The notes beneath the pieces are model-generated. The model worked only from the letters and a program-made list of their open reading frames with translations. It did not search any database and was not told the origin of the DNA. From positions 1 to 10,684 of the forward strand of contig CAYMRB010000354.1 in assembly GCA_964392615.1 (NCBI GenBank): a stretch of DNA of 10,684 nucleotides, written 5' to 3'. Positions 1 to 9,000 of this stretch are shown piece after piece. The translations under genes and the position numbers were made by a program. How positions within the stretch are numbered: position 1 is the stretch's first letter; the number at the start of each line of letters is the position of its first letter. This DNA is from CAYMRB01 sp964392615 (GTDB lineage: Bacteria > Planctomycetota > UBA8108).

Positions 1-96
1 GACGCCGACTCCGACACCGACTCCGACACCGACTCCGACACCGACTCCGACACCGATGCCGACACCGACTCCGCCTCCGACGCCGACTCCGCCCCC
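1..96. repeat. Hexanucleotide tandem array (GACNCC), left edge
   Basis: Sixteen consecutive 6-bp units fit GACNCC or a one-base variant (GACTCC, GACACC, GACGCC, with a few GATGCC and GCCTCC). The array starts at the first base, so it continues outside the window. It ends exactly where the minus-strand stop codon of the TolC-like gene (97-99) begins. GACTCC and GACACC alternate strictly over the central units, then the array decays toward the gene. Read on plus it would encode Asp-Ser-Asp-Thr repeats. Read on minus, in the frame of the TolC-like gene, it would encode Gly-Val repeats. No hairpin terminator is visible in it. The function is unknown; a microsatellite-like repeat is the simplest reading. 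Confidence 0.93.
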
Positions 97-1560
97 CTAC
101 TCCACTCCAAACCCGATTCCGACCGCGCGGCGCAGCCGTGCCTGCGTCAGAAACAGCTCGACGCGGCTGCGCAGGAACGCGAGCTCGGCCCGCGCGCGTT
201 GTAGCTCGGCCTCCATCGCGTCGATGACGCGAGCTTCCCCTTCGCGGTACTGCACGGTCACGGTGTCGAGCACCTGCTTCGCGAGCTCCACCATCTCGCG
301 GCTGACCGCGACATTCTGACGCGCGACGTCGAGCTCGATGCGCGCGGCCTCGACCTCGCGCTCGATGCGCAGGCGCAGCTGTCGCTCGAGCTCGACCGTC
401 TCGAGGAGCTCGGCGCGCGCGGCCGCCGCTCGCGCCCGCGTGGCACCGCCCTCGAAGAGGTTCATCTGCGCGGCGGCTCCTACCTGGAACTCGTCGTTCT
501 CGTCGCTGAGCTGAATCGTGTCGAGCGTCACGAATCCGTACGATCCGAACACGTTCAGAGTCGGCCACCAGCTCGACTCCGCGACGCGCAGGCGGCTAGC
601 TGCTTCCTGACGCCGCGCGCGAACCGCGGCGAAGTCGCCGCGCTGATCCAACGCGCGTGCCACGAGCCCACTCGGTCCTTCCGGCGGCACGTCGAGCTCG
701 ACGGTCGGCGGCTCCAGTTCCGTCGTCACGACCAGGTCCACCCCCAGAATTTCCGACAGCGTCGCGATCTGAACCTGTCGCGTCGCGGCAGCGCGATTCA
801 GCGCCAGTTGCTCCTCCGACGCTCGTGTGTCGAACCGCAGCGCGTCGACCGCGAGCCCATCGCCGAGCTCGGCGCGCACCCTCGCCTGCTCGCTCTCACG
901 CTTCGCGAACTCGAGCGACTCGCGGCCGATGCGCACGGCTCCGTCCGTCAGAAGAGTCGCCATGAATAGCTCGATGACGGCGAGCTCCAGGTCCTCGACG
1001 GTCGTCGTCGCGTCCCCGCGAACCGCTTCGAGCGCGGCGGCTGCCGCCTGCATGCCGTGGTACGCCGTGCCGCCGTCGAAGACGGGATAGGAGACGTCCA
1101 CTCCCGCGCTGTAGATGTCCGATCCCGAACCCGTGAAGCTCCGCGTCCGCGTCGACGTCCCGCTGACGTCCGAACTCGTGCGTCCTCGAAACGTCGCCGC
1201 GTCCAGGAAGCGTATCCACGCGCCACGCACGTCGACACGGGGATACGCCGCCGCGCTTGCGGCGTCCAACAGAGCCCCTGCCGCTTCGACGCGCGCGCGC
1301 ACCGCCGCGACGGTCGGACTGCTCCCGCGCAGATGGCGTAGACACTCCTGCCATGTCAGGGGCGATGCCGTCGCGCGTGCCACGCGCCTCGAAGCGACGT
1401 CGCTAGGCTCGACGCGTACGGGCTCGCTTGCGTCGATCCTCTCCTGCGACCGGATCCAGTCGCCGGGCGGTGGGAGCGCGACGCACGACGCGAGCAACCC
1501 GGCCGTCATGACCGCGAGGACCATCCAGAGCAGAGCCGACAACGTCGACCGCGATCTCAT
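97..1560 (-). CDS. TolC/OprM-like outer-membrane efflux lipoprotein
   Basis: Outer-membrane exit duct of the tripartite pump encoded just upstream (487 aa, normal for the family). The N-terminus is a lipoprotein signal peptide: Arg at 2 and 4, a hydrophobic stretch at about 8-24, then a lipobox LASC with Cys26 as the predicted lipidated residue. Two OEP-type repeats follow, at about 68-270 and 295-480. Each carries the hallmark hydrophobic-F-x-G-G turn (VFDGG near 160-164 and LFEGG near 368-372) and a GDGLAVDALR / GEARVIDAME helix start (near 234 and 441). Long Ala/Glu/Arg helices match the alpha-barrel. The ATG overlaps the RND stop codon as ATGA, with GGAGG 9 nt upstream inside the RND gene. 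The C-terminus (VGIGFGVE) runs directly into a hexamer repeat. The family call is firm; the transported compound is unknown. Confidence 0.93.
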   Translation of the reverse strand: MRSRSTLSALLWMVLAVMTAGLLASCVALPPPGDWIRSQERIDASEPVRVEPSDVASRRVARATASPLTWQECLRHLRGSSPTVAAVRARVEAAGALLDAASAAAYPRVDVRGAWIRFLDAATFRGRTSSDVSGTSTRTRSFTGSGSDIYSAGVDVSYPVFDGGTAYHGMQAAAAALEAVRGDATTTVEDLELAVIELFMATLLTDGAVRIGRESLEFAKRESEQARVRAELGDGLAVDALRFDTRASEEQLALNRAAATRQVQIATLSEILGVDLVVTTELEPPTVELDVPPEGPSGLVARALDQRGDFAAVRARRQEAASRLRVAESSWWPTLNVFGSYGFVTLDTIQLSDENDEFQVGAAAQMNLFEGGATRARAAAARAELLETVELERQLRLRIEREVEAARIELDVARQNVAVSREMVELAKQVLDTVTVQYREGEARVIDAMEAELQRARAELAFLRSRVELFLTQARLRRAVGIGFGVE

Positions 1561-4500
1561 GCCGCGGAGCCTCCGATTCGTGCGCGCACCTCAAGCACGA
1601 GCGCGAGGAGCGCCGGTACGAGAAACAGCGTGAAGGCCGTCGAGACGACCAGTCCACCGACCACCACGCAGCCCAGACCGCGGTAGAGCTCCGACCCCGC
1701 GCCCGGGAACAGGATCAAAGGCGCCATGCCGAAGCCGGATGTCAATGTCGTCATGAAGATCGGCCGCACGCGGCTGCGCACGGCCTCGACGACGGCAGCG
1801 TGGATCGAAATCCCGTTGCCGCCGCGGCGGATCTCCCGCAGCGATTGGTACACGATGAGAATCGCGTTGTTGACGACGACGCCGACGAGAATCACGAAGC
1901 CGAGCTTCGTCAGAATGTCGAGCCGCACGTTCGGTACCAGGGAGCTGACCACTCCCAAGCACACCACGCCTCCGACCGCCGCCAGCGGCACGCTGAAGAG
2001 GATGACGAGCGGATAGACGAAGCTCTCGAAGAGAGCCGCGAGCAGCAAGTACGTGATAATGACAGCCAGCGCGAAGTTGAACCGGAACGCTGTGAACGCG
2101 CGATAGAGATCGTCGACGGTGCCGGCCAACCGCACGTCGTACGGCGGACGCACGGCCCCCGACGCCAGCAGCGGATCGAGAACCTCACGCCGCACAGTCT
2201 CGACGACGCGCTCGATCGGCATATCCTTCGCCGGCACGATCCGAATCGTGATCGCGCGATCGCGCTCGATATGTTGGATCTGCTCCGGCCCACGTGTGAC
2301 GCGAACATCCGCGACGCTCCCTAGAGGCACGATGCGCCCGTTCGATGCTGCGATCGGAATCGCCGCGACGTCCTGCGTTCTCCAGTCGCGTTCTCCTCGC
2401 CCCTTCGAGAGGACGCTCAGATCGACTTCCCGGCCCTCGTGCATGTACTCGCTCGCCTTCGCGCCGTCGACCATCACGTTGACCGCGATGCCGATCCCGC
2501 GCGCGTCGAGCCCGAGATCGCGCGCCCGTTCACGATCTGGGAGGACGCGAACTTCCGGCGTTTGCAGGTCGAGGCTCGGGATCGGTCGCGCCTGATGTCC
2601 GCCGTCGCGTGGAAAGAGGGCCATCACCTGGCCGAAGATCCGCCCGCCGATCGCGACGAGCTGCTCCAGCTCCGGCCCGGTGATCTCGATGTCGACGCGG
2701 CGACCGCTGGCGATGCCGCGCTCGAAGAGGCTCGCCTGCTGCACGACGCTGATCATGCCGGGGAGGTCGCTCATGGCGCCCTGCAGAATCGGTACGAGCT
2801 CGCCGGCGCGCTCCGGCTCGGCGCACGATGCGCCGAGAAACACGCTCGCGCCCCGCGCCACGAAGAAGACGTGGCTAATGCGCGCACTTCCTTCGGGCAC
2901 CGCCGGGGGCGTGGAGCCGGCGGACTCCGAAGTCGACCCCGATGCCGGCTCCGGCGACGTCGGCGGTGACGCCGCCTCGGCCACACCCGAGGCATACGCT
3001 GTCGAGCGATCGTGCAGGTGAGGCTCGAGCTTTCCTTCGATCACGTGCCCCATACGCGACATCTCGTCGAGGTTGTACCCCGGCGGCGGCAGCAACACGG
3101 CGATCGCGAGGTTGCGGTTGCCGATGGGAAGGTACTCCGCCTCGGGAAGAAACGCCCACGCCAGACCGACCGAGGTCGCCGTCAGCAGGACGACCACGGC
3201 GATCCTTCGCACGACGCCGCGCGTGGCGATACCGACCGCCGCGACAATCCCGTCGCGCAAGCGTTCGAACACGCCGAAGCCCGACCGCGCACGTCTGGAC
3301 GCGCTCGTGGCCTGCCGTCGCAGCAACTTCGCTCCGAGCGTCGGGATCACCGTGACCGATACGAGAAGCGACAGGCCGACCGAGCAGCTCACCGCGATCG
3401 CTATGTCGCGGAAGAGTTGCGCCGCGCGCTCCTCGACGAACAGAATCGGCACGAACACCGCGATCGTCGTCAGCGTGCTCGCCAGGATCGCGCCCCAGAC
3501 TCCGCGCGCTCCCTCCAACGCGGCCTCGAACGGGCGCTTGCCCTCCTGGCGCAGCCGGTAGATGTTCTCGAGACTGACGATCGCGTTGTCGACGACCATG
3601 CCCGAAGCGAAGCTCATCCCCGCGAGGCTGATCACGTTGATCGTCCGCCCGAAGACGTACATCAGGACGAACGACCCGACGACGCTGATCGGAATCGCGA
3701 CCGCGACGATGAACGTGCTCGCCGGGCTGCGCAGGAACACGAACAGAACGAAGATCGCGAGCAGGCTGCCGACGACCAGGTTGCGCAGCACGTTGTCGAT
3801 GGAGCTGCCGATGTACTCCGTCTCGTCGTACACCTGGCTGAGCTCGAGGCCGAGATCTCGGAGGTGATCGTCGTTGAGCTCGCGCACCACCTCGCGAATG
3901 GACTCCATGGTCTCGATCACGTTGGCGCCTACCCGGCGCACGCAGTTGACCGCGAGCGTCTCGTGGCCGGACTGCCGCACGAAACCTTCGAGCTTCTTGA
4001 GGCCGACGCGCACCTCGGCGACGTCGCGGAGGTAGACGCGTCCCCCACCGCGCGTGTGCAGTACGACCTTCTCGACGTCCTCGGGGCGCTCGTACTCCCC
4101 GACGGTTCGGACCTTGTACTTCCTCTTGCCCTCGCTGAAATCGCCGGCGCTGAGGTTCGTGTTCTCTCGATCCAGAGCAGCCAGTACCTGCGCGATCGTG
4201 ATGCCGCGCACCGCGAGAGCATCGGCGTCGACGATGACCTGCAGCTCCTTCTCGCGGCCGCCGAAGACGTTCGCCGTGCCGACGCCCGGCACGCGTTCGA
4301 AGCGCGGCTTGATGAAGTCGTCGCACAGCCGGAAGTACTCGTCGATCGCCGTATCGTTCCCCGGCAACCGGCGCAGCATGAACCACGCCATCGCGTTGTC
4401 GGTCTTGTTCGTCAGCAGGATGACGGGCTTCTCGGCGTCCTCTGGGTACTCGGGCACCTGCTCGAGCCGGTTCGACACCTTGATGACGGCAGCGTCCATG

Positions 4501-4793
4501 TCCGTCCCCGGCGGGAACTCGAGGACGATGCGCCCCAGGCTGTCGAAGCTGTCGCTCGTGATGCGCTCGACGCCTTCGACGCCCTTGAGCTGCTGCTCCT
4601 GCTCGTCGACGATCTCGCTCTCGATCTCGTGCGGACTGGCGCCCGGCCAGATCGTATCGATCGTCACCTGGGGCTTGACGAGGTCCGGCGTCAGCTGGAC
4701 CGGTATCCGCAGCAGGCTGAGCCCTCCGAACAGGAGGACGATGAGCACGCCTACGGCCACCGCGACGGGCTTGCGGATGGCGAGCTCGATCAC
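1557..4793 (-). CDS. RND (HAE1/AcrB-type) efflux pump permease
   Basis: Inner-membrane, proton-driven transporter of a tripartite efflux system (1078 aa, near the usual 1020-1070). The GTG start at 4793 is chosen because IELAIRKPV is the typical RND N-terminus, GGAGG lies 7 nt upstream, and GTGA overlaps the adaptor stop; the frame stays open upstream to 5336, but that part lies antisense-free over the adaptor gene in another frame and resembles nothing. TM1 is at about 9-30, TM2-6 at about 338-485, TM7 at 530-549 and TM8-12 at about 906-1067, with two large periplasmic porter/docking loops between. TM4 has GMVVDNAIV with Asp402 and Asn403; TM10 has VVVNNAIL with Asn975 where AcrB has Lys940; Arg1010 matches AcrB Arg971. 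A Ser/Pro/Ala/Glu-rich linker occupies about 604-637. No CusA-like methionine cluster is seen, so multidrug or organic export is likelier than metal export. Substrate unknown. Confidence 0.96.
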   Translation of the reverse strand: MIELAIRKPVAVAVGVLIVLLFGGLSLLRIPVQLTPDLVKPQVTIDTIWPGASPHEIESEIVDEQEQQLKGVEGVERITSDSFDSLGRIVLEFPPGTDMDAAVIKVSNRLEQVPEYPEDAEKPVILLTNKTDNAMAWFMLRRLPGNDTAIDEYFRLCDDFIKPRFERVPGVGTANVFGGREKELQVIVDADALAVRGITIAQVLAALDRENTNLSAGDFSEGKRKYKVRTVGEYERPEDVEKVVLHTRGGGRVYLRDVAEVRVGLKKLEGFVRQSGHETLAVNCVRRVGANVIETMESIREVVRELNDDHLRDLGLELSQVYDETEYIGSSIDNVLRNLVVGSLLAIFVLFVFLRSPASTFIVAVAIPISVVGSFVLMYVFGRTINVISLAGMSFASGMVVDNAIVSLENIYRLRQEGKRPFEAALEGARGVWGAILASTLTTIAVFVPILFVEERAAQLFRDIAIAVSCSVGLSLLVSVTVIPTLGAKLLRRQATSASRRARSGFGVFERLRDGIVAAVGIATRGVVRRIAVVVLLTATSVGLAWAFLPEAEYLPIGNRNLAIAVLLPPPGYNLDEMSRMGHVIEGKLEPHLHDRSTAYASGVAEAASPPTSPEPASGSTSESAGSTPPAVPEGSARISHVFFVARGASVFLGASCAEPERAGELVPILQGAMSDLPGMISVVQQASLFERGIASGRRVDIEITGPELEQLVAIGGRIFGQVMALFPRDGGHQARPIPSLDLQTPEVRVLPDRERARDLGLDARGIGIAVNVMVDGAKASEYMHEGREVDLSVLSKGRGERDWRTQDVAAIPIAASNGRIVPLGSVADVRVTRGPEQIQHIERDRAITIRIVPAKDMPIERVVETVRREVLDPLLASGAVRPPYDVRLAGTVDDLYRAFTAFRFNFALAVIITYLLLAALFESFVYPLVILFSVPLAAVGGVVCLGVVSSLVPNVRLDILTKLGFVILVGVVVNNAILIVYQSLREIRRGGNGISIHAAVVEAVRSRVRPIFMTTLTSGFGMAPLILFPGAGSELYRGLGCVVVGGLVVSTAFTLFLVPALLALVLEVRARIGGSAA
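1570..1574 (-). promoter_or_regulatory. Shine-Dalgarno for the TolC-like gene
   Basis: GGAGG on the minus strand, 9 nt before ATG 1560, inside the last codons of the RND gene. With the ATGA overlap it supports re-initiation by ribosomes finishing the pump. Confidence 0.7.
2883..2984 (-). other. Low-complexity Ser/Pro/Ala/Glu linker in the RND pump
   Basis: Codons for residues about 604-637 of the pump are almost entirely Ser, Pro, Ala, Glu, Gly and Thr (for example ASPPTSPEPASGS). It falls at the start of the second periplasmic loop, between a segment resembling the opening strand and helix of a porter subdomain and the strand VFFVARGAS. The reading frame is intact on both sides, so this is an in-frame insert, not a break. 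AcrB has no comparable stretch here as far as I recall. Probably a flexible surface loop. Confidence 0.75.
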
Positions 4794-5938
4794 GGCGAGG
4801 CCTCCGCCGCCGCGCCCACCGCGCCCACCGCGCGCACCGGCATGCCGGGCCGCACTCTCTCGTTTCCGCGAACGATCACGCGGTCGCCGGCTTCGAGCCC
4901 TCCGGTGACCTCGAAACGATCGCGGCTCGCGACGCCCAACTGCACGACTCGAGACGCCGCGAGGCCCTTCTGGTCGACGACGTAGACCGAGCTGGCGCCC
5001 CCCTGCATCAGCACCGCGTCCTTGTGGACCGCGAGCGCGTGTCGCCGCGGTCCCGCCGGCAATTCGACGCGCGCGCTCATTCCGGCGCGCAGCATCCCGT
5101 CGACGTTGTCGATCTCGACGCGTACCGGAAACGTCCGCGTCTCGCCGTCGCCGTCGCCGGAGACCGACGCCACGCGACCCGAGATGGGCTGGCCAGTCTC
5201 GGAGGCCGCGCGGAACAACACGTCGACCTCCTGGTCGACTTGGACGAAGCGAATCTGACGCTCCGGTACGCCGACCCGGACGTAGACCTTCGTCAGGTCG
5301 ACGATCGTCGCGACGGGAGCGCCTAGCGCGAGCCACTCGCCCTCTTCGGTGTGCTCGCGAACGACCTGACCGGCGAACGGCGCGCGAACGATCTTTTTCG
5401 CGATGTCCGTCTCGAGGATCGCGACACGCACCTCCGCTTGCGGGATGCGCAACGACAACGCGCGTTCCGCGCTGACGGCCTCGTCGAGGGTCTTCTGCGG
5501 CACCGCCTCGCGCTCCTGGAGCTTGCGCGCCCGGTCCAGGTCGAGCCGCGCCTTGCGGTGCAGCTCGTGCAGCTCCTTGAGCGCCCCCTTCGCCTCGCGC
5601 AGGCGAAGACGCAGCACCTCGTCGCGCAACGCCGCGAGCTCGTCGCCTTCGCGCACGTCGTCGCCTTCGTCGGTCGGATAGGCGACCACATAGCCCTCGA
5701 TCGCCGCGGCGACCACGCTGCGCCGCGCCGCTTCGGCCGACCCGAGCAGCGATGCGGTCGGGATGATCTCACGCTTGGTGGTCACCTCGATCTCGACGGG
5801 CGTCGGGGGCGGTCCACCGCCCTTTCCTGGCCCGGCTTGCTGGCTCGCCGTCTCGCGCGAAGAGAACGCGTAGAGCACGGCGAGCGACAGAGCGACGAGA
5901 ACGAGACCGGAAACGAGCGTTTTGCGTGGGGTCGGCAT
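4790..5938 (-). CDS. RND efflux periplasmic adaptor (membrane fusion protein, HlyD/AcrA family)
   Basis: Links the RND pump to the TolC-like duct in the periplasm (382 aa, typical size). An N-terminal membrane anchor (about 8-25) has no lipobox Cys, so the protein is likely held by an uncleaved or cleaved Sec signal. A Gly/Pro-rich linker lies at 36-47. The barrel-sandwich (lipoyl-like) halves are at about 68-108 and 183-213 (VRAPFAGQVV at 184-193), flanking a charged Leu/Arg/Glu coiled-coil hairpin at about 104-180. A beta-barrel (215-295) and membrane-proximal domain (300-370) follow. ATG 5938 is preferred because GGAG lies 7 nt upstream. An ATG 18 codons further up (5992) has a weaker site and would add a polar tail before the anchor. 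Its TGA overlaps the pump GTG. First gene of the efflux operon. Confidence 0.94.
   Translation of the reverse strand: MPTPRKTLVSGLVLVALSLAVLYAFSSRETASQQAGPGKGGGPPPTPVEIEVTTKREIIPTASLLGSAEAARRSVVAAAIEGYVVAYPTDEGDDVREGDELAALRDEVLRLRLREAKGALKELHELHRKARLDLDRARKLQEREAVPQKTLDEAVSAERALSLRIPQAEVRVAILETDIAKKIVRAPFAGQVVREHTEEGEWLALGAPVATIVDLTKVYVRVGVPERQIRFVQVDQEVDVLFRAASETGQPISGRVASVSGDGDGETRTFPVRVEIDNVDGMLRAGMSARVELPAGPRRHALAVHKDAVLMQGGASSVYVVDQKGLAASRVVQLGVASRDRFEVTGGLEAGDRVIVRGNERVRPGMPVRAVGAVGAAAEASP
4801..4805 (-). promoter_or_regulatory. Shine-Dalgarno fixing the GTG start of the RND pump
   Basis: GGAGG on the minus strand, 7 nt before GTG 4793 and inside the 3' end of the adaptor gene. Optimal spacing plus the GTGA stop/start overlap makes this the deciding evidence for a GTG start. 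Confidence 0.75.
4812..4838. repeat. Three 9-bp direct repeats at the adaptor 3' end
   Basis: Two copies of GCGCCCACC followed by one GCGCGCACC, head to tail. They encode, on minus, the VRA-VGA-VGA tail of the adaptor, beyond its last folded domain. A small in-frame coding expansion with no evident function. Confidence 0.6.
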
Positions 5939-5945
5939 CGGGTGG

Positions 5946-5949
5946 CTCC
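5946..5949 (-). promoter_or_regulatory. Shine-Dalgarno of the adaptor gene
   Basis: GGAG on the minus strand, 7 nt before ATG 5938. It decides this start over the in-frame ATG at 5992. Confidence 0.6.
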
Positions 5950-6024
5950 GGGGCTCGGTGACGGGGATTCCGGGCCTCCCCGCGTCGTGCATCGAGGTCC
6001 CGAGCGAGGACCGTGGAACGACAC

Positions 6025-6053
6025 ACACTAACCGCGCGGTCGACGACGGGCAA
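6025..6053 (-). promoter_or_regulatory. Possible promoter of the efflux operon
   Basis: The 130-bp gap between the propeller-gene stop (6069) and the adaptor start (5938) contains, on minus, TTGCCC (6048-6053), 17 nt, then TAGTGT (6025-6030). The -35 matches 4 of 6 and the -10 matches 3 of 6 consensus bases, including the leading TA and final T. A start near 6018 would leave a leader of about 80 nt. The spacing is ideal but the -10 is weak. No clear operator palindrome or rho-independent terminator was seen in the gap, so read-through from the upstream gene is also possible. Confidence 0.3.
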
Positions 6054-6068
6054 GAGTCGCCGTGAGTC

Positions 6069-9000
6069 TCATCTCCGGCGGCCGAGACACTGCAGATCGC
6101 CGTCCTCCGTCGCGAGAAGGACGCGTCCATGAGCGACGGAAAGACCGTCCCAGACAGGAGGCGACGCGAGAGCCTGCGCCGCGATCTTCTCGCCGTCCTG
6201 TGCCGAGACGATCCAGAGTCGGGCATCGCCTCGGTCGGCCGTCGCACTGCTTCCGTCGGGAGGCACACCGGGCGCTCCGGCGACGATGATGGTGCCGCCG
6301 GCAGACGCCATGGCGCGCGGCCGGAATGGCAGCGGCAACTTCCACTCGAAACGGGGGGCACCGACGGCCGCCACGCGACGGAAGTCCGGCGCGGCCGTGT
6401 CTTCGGTCGACGCGCGACGCTTTTGCGCGAATAGGTAGAAACTGCCCGCCGCTTCGCGAACGCCCCAGACCGTCGTCTCGTCGAAGCAGAGCATCGCGCC
6501 GTACGGCGACGCCAGGCGCGTTCCGCCTCGACCGCCCTCGCGGTTCGCGATCCACGAGTACGCGACCGGCAGACGCCGGAAGTCCCCCGAACCGAGCACC
6601 CAGTGCGTCCGGTGGTTTCCGGTGCCGTCAAGGAGGGTCGAGGTCGTGAAGAGGTGTCGCCCCGGCGTCTCCTGTCGGCGCAGCTGCGCGTCGAACCGCA
6701 AGTGGCGCAGCCAGACCGACGCTCCGTCGCCGACGAGGAGCTCGGACTTCACTCCGTTCATCGAGAACGCGTCGCTGCGGTCCGGTGCCGCAAGGGACTT
6801 GGCGTCGACCTGATTCTGGTCGATCTTCTCGACCTTCTTGACGAGCGCGCCACTCTCGTCGCGGGGGGTGTGACGCGCGGCTGCGGCCTCGTCGTCGACC
6901 CGACCTCGGTGGAGGATCTCGCCCGTCGCCGGATCGACGCCGAAGAGCCGAAAGCCGCCGTCGAGATACGAGCTCCGCCCCGCAGCGACCCACGCGATGC
7001 CGTTCTGCACGAGAACGCTGCCGTGGAGCGGCCACACCGATTCGATCTGATCCCGCACGACGGCCTTGCGCGCGAGAGGCGCCACGCGCAATCGCCAGCG
7101 CAGCGCACCGTCCGCGAGACGCAAGGAGTAGAGCCAGCCGTCGGCGCAGCCGAAGAGCACGGCCCCGCGATGGAGCGTCGGCGGCGAATCGACGCGGCCG
7201 CCCGCGATGAAGGACCAACGCGGCGCGCCGCTGGTGGCGTCGACGGCGACGATCCGGTGCGTCTCGGCCGTTGCGACCACGGCGATCGCACTCCCGTCGC
7301 CACGAGCCGCGCTCACGGCGGCGGTCAGCCGTCCGCCGATCGGGGTTCGCCACAGCTCATCGAGGTTGTGCGGCAACGCGCTTCGGGTGGCGCCGCCGCG
7401 CGAGGCGTCGTGGCGGTGCATCGGCCAGTCGTCTCCCCCCGCTCGCCCGGCAGGCACCGCCGGCGTCGCGCCCAGCGCAGTCGATCGCGTCGACGCGTCG
7501 AACGCCGGCCCGCGAATCAGGGGGTGCCCCGCGCGTGCGTCGCTCGATTCGCCCGTCGCGGACACCGCCCAGAATCCGTTGAGCTTCGCTTCGACGAAGC
7601 ACGCGCACGAGTCCGACGGCAGGTACACGAGCCCGTTGCACGGCAGGATTCCGTACTGGCATACGCCACGGATCCAGTTGTGCCGCATGTGGTCGCCGCC
7701 GGACAGATCGATGAACTCGACGCCCCGCTTGCCGGTCAGCAGGAACCGTTCGGTCGCCTTGTTGCGATAGCAACGATGGTGATGGCCGACGGTCCAGACA
7801 GCGGACACCGCATCGTTGGTGGCCTTGACCTCGCCGGTGCGCAACGCGCGGCCTTCCGAGAACGCCGGGCCGAGCCACACGAGCCCGTTGACCACGAAAA
7901 CGTCGCTCGGTGACCGGAAGCCGGCGCGACACGGCGCCTGCCACAACGGCTCCCCGCTATCGGCGGCGAAAGCGCGCAGCGAATTCCCCGCGGCCGACAA
8001 GACGACTCCGTCGTGGACGACGAGCGTCGCGACCGACCAGCCGAGGCTCGACTTGGCCTTCTTCGCCTTCTTGTCGTTCGCAGCCTTCTTGCCGCTGGTC
8101 TTCTTGCCGTTCGCGGCTTTCTTGCCGCCCTGCCGTTTCGGTCGGGCCTGCTTCGTGTCGCCACCTTTCCCGCGAGCGTCGCGCTTGGCGGCGCCGCGCG
8201 GTGCCGACTCCCATCGCGTATCGCCCGTGCGGAGATCGAGCGCGACGACGCCGTGCGCGCTTTGGTAGTAGGCCGAGCCCTTCGCGACCGCCAGCGTCAA
8301 CGCGACCGGACACGCCTCCCCGCTGAGCTCGCGACGCCAGAGAACCGCTCGATCGCTCGTGCGAATCGCGACGATGGCCTTCGCGCGCACGGTTGGCGCG
8401 CTGACGCCTCGACGCCGTGCCGCGGAGGCGGCAGCCTGCTCGGACATGGAGACGCCCGTCAGCACGACGAGAGTTCCGTCCGAGACGACCATCTCTTCGG
8501 CCGACCCGGTCGCCGGAATCGTCGCGACGACATCACCCGTCGCGGCGTCGAGCTGGGAGATCGGCGCATCGACCCCGAGGGTCACCCAGACGCGCCCGTT
8601 GTCGGCGACGAGCAAGCGAGGGAGCTGCACCGGTCCGGAGCGGAATCCCCGTTGGTGGTCCGCCCAGGTTGGAATCGTCCGCTTCCAGAGGAAGACGCCG
8701 CTGAACGCGTCGCGAGCGGCGACCGACCAGCGCGTCGGCGCGTCGAGCGACGCGGGGGAGCCCTCGTCGAGGATGTAGAACAGCCGACCGCCTTCCGACA
8801 CGACTGCGCTGATACTCGCGAGCTTGTGGTGGTGTCGCGTCCAGAGAGGATCCGCGATCCACTGCATGCGGCGGGGTGGTCCGACGCGTCGATCTCTGGC
8901 GACGGCGTTGCCCGTCGCGTCGCGGAGGTAGTGCGTCCAGACGTCGATGTCCGCCGGCCACGGTTTCACGATCCGCTTCGGATCCTGCAGATCACGCCCG

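Noticed and set aside
1..96. CRISPR-like array
   Set aside because: Units are 6 bp with no spacers.
56..319. 87-codon plus-strand frame starting in the left repeat (Pro/Thr-rich)
   Set aside because: Lies antisense to the conserved C-terminal repeat of the TolC-like gene; the Pro-Thr part is only the hexamer array.
3012..4985. 657-codon open frame on plus, antisense to the RND pump
   Set aside because: Same low-complexity Asp/Arg/His/Val composition; hydrophobic TM codons on the other strand explain it.
4794..5336. 181-codon upstream extension of the RND frame to an ATG
   Set aside because: Overlaps the adaptor gene, is Arg/Gly-rich without any RND similarity, and the GTG at 4793 has an ideal ribosome site.
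5939..6068. Rho-independent terminator between the propeller and adaptor genes
   Set aside because: Only short palindromes (GTCGAC, CCGCGCGG) are present, with no stable stem followed by a T run.
5939..6631. Upstream extension of the adaptor frame
   Set aside because: Overlaps the 3' end of the propeller gene, is Arg/Ser-rich, and the membrane anchor begins right after ATG 5938.
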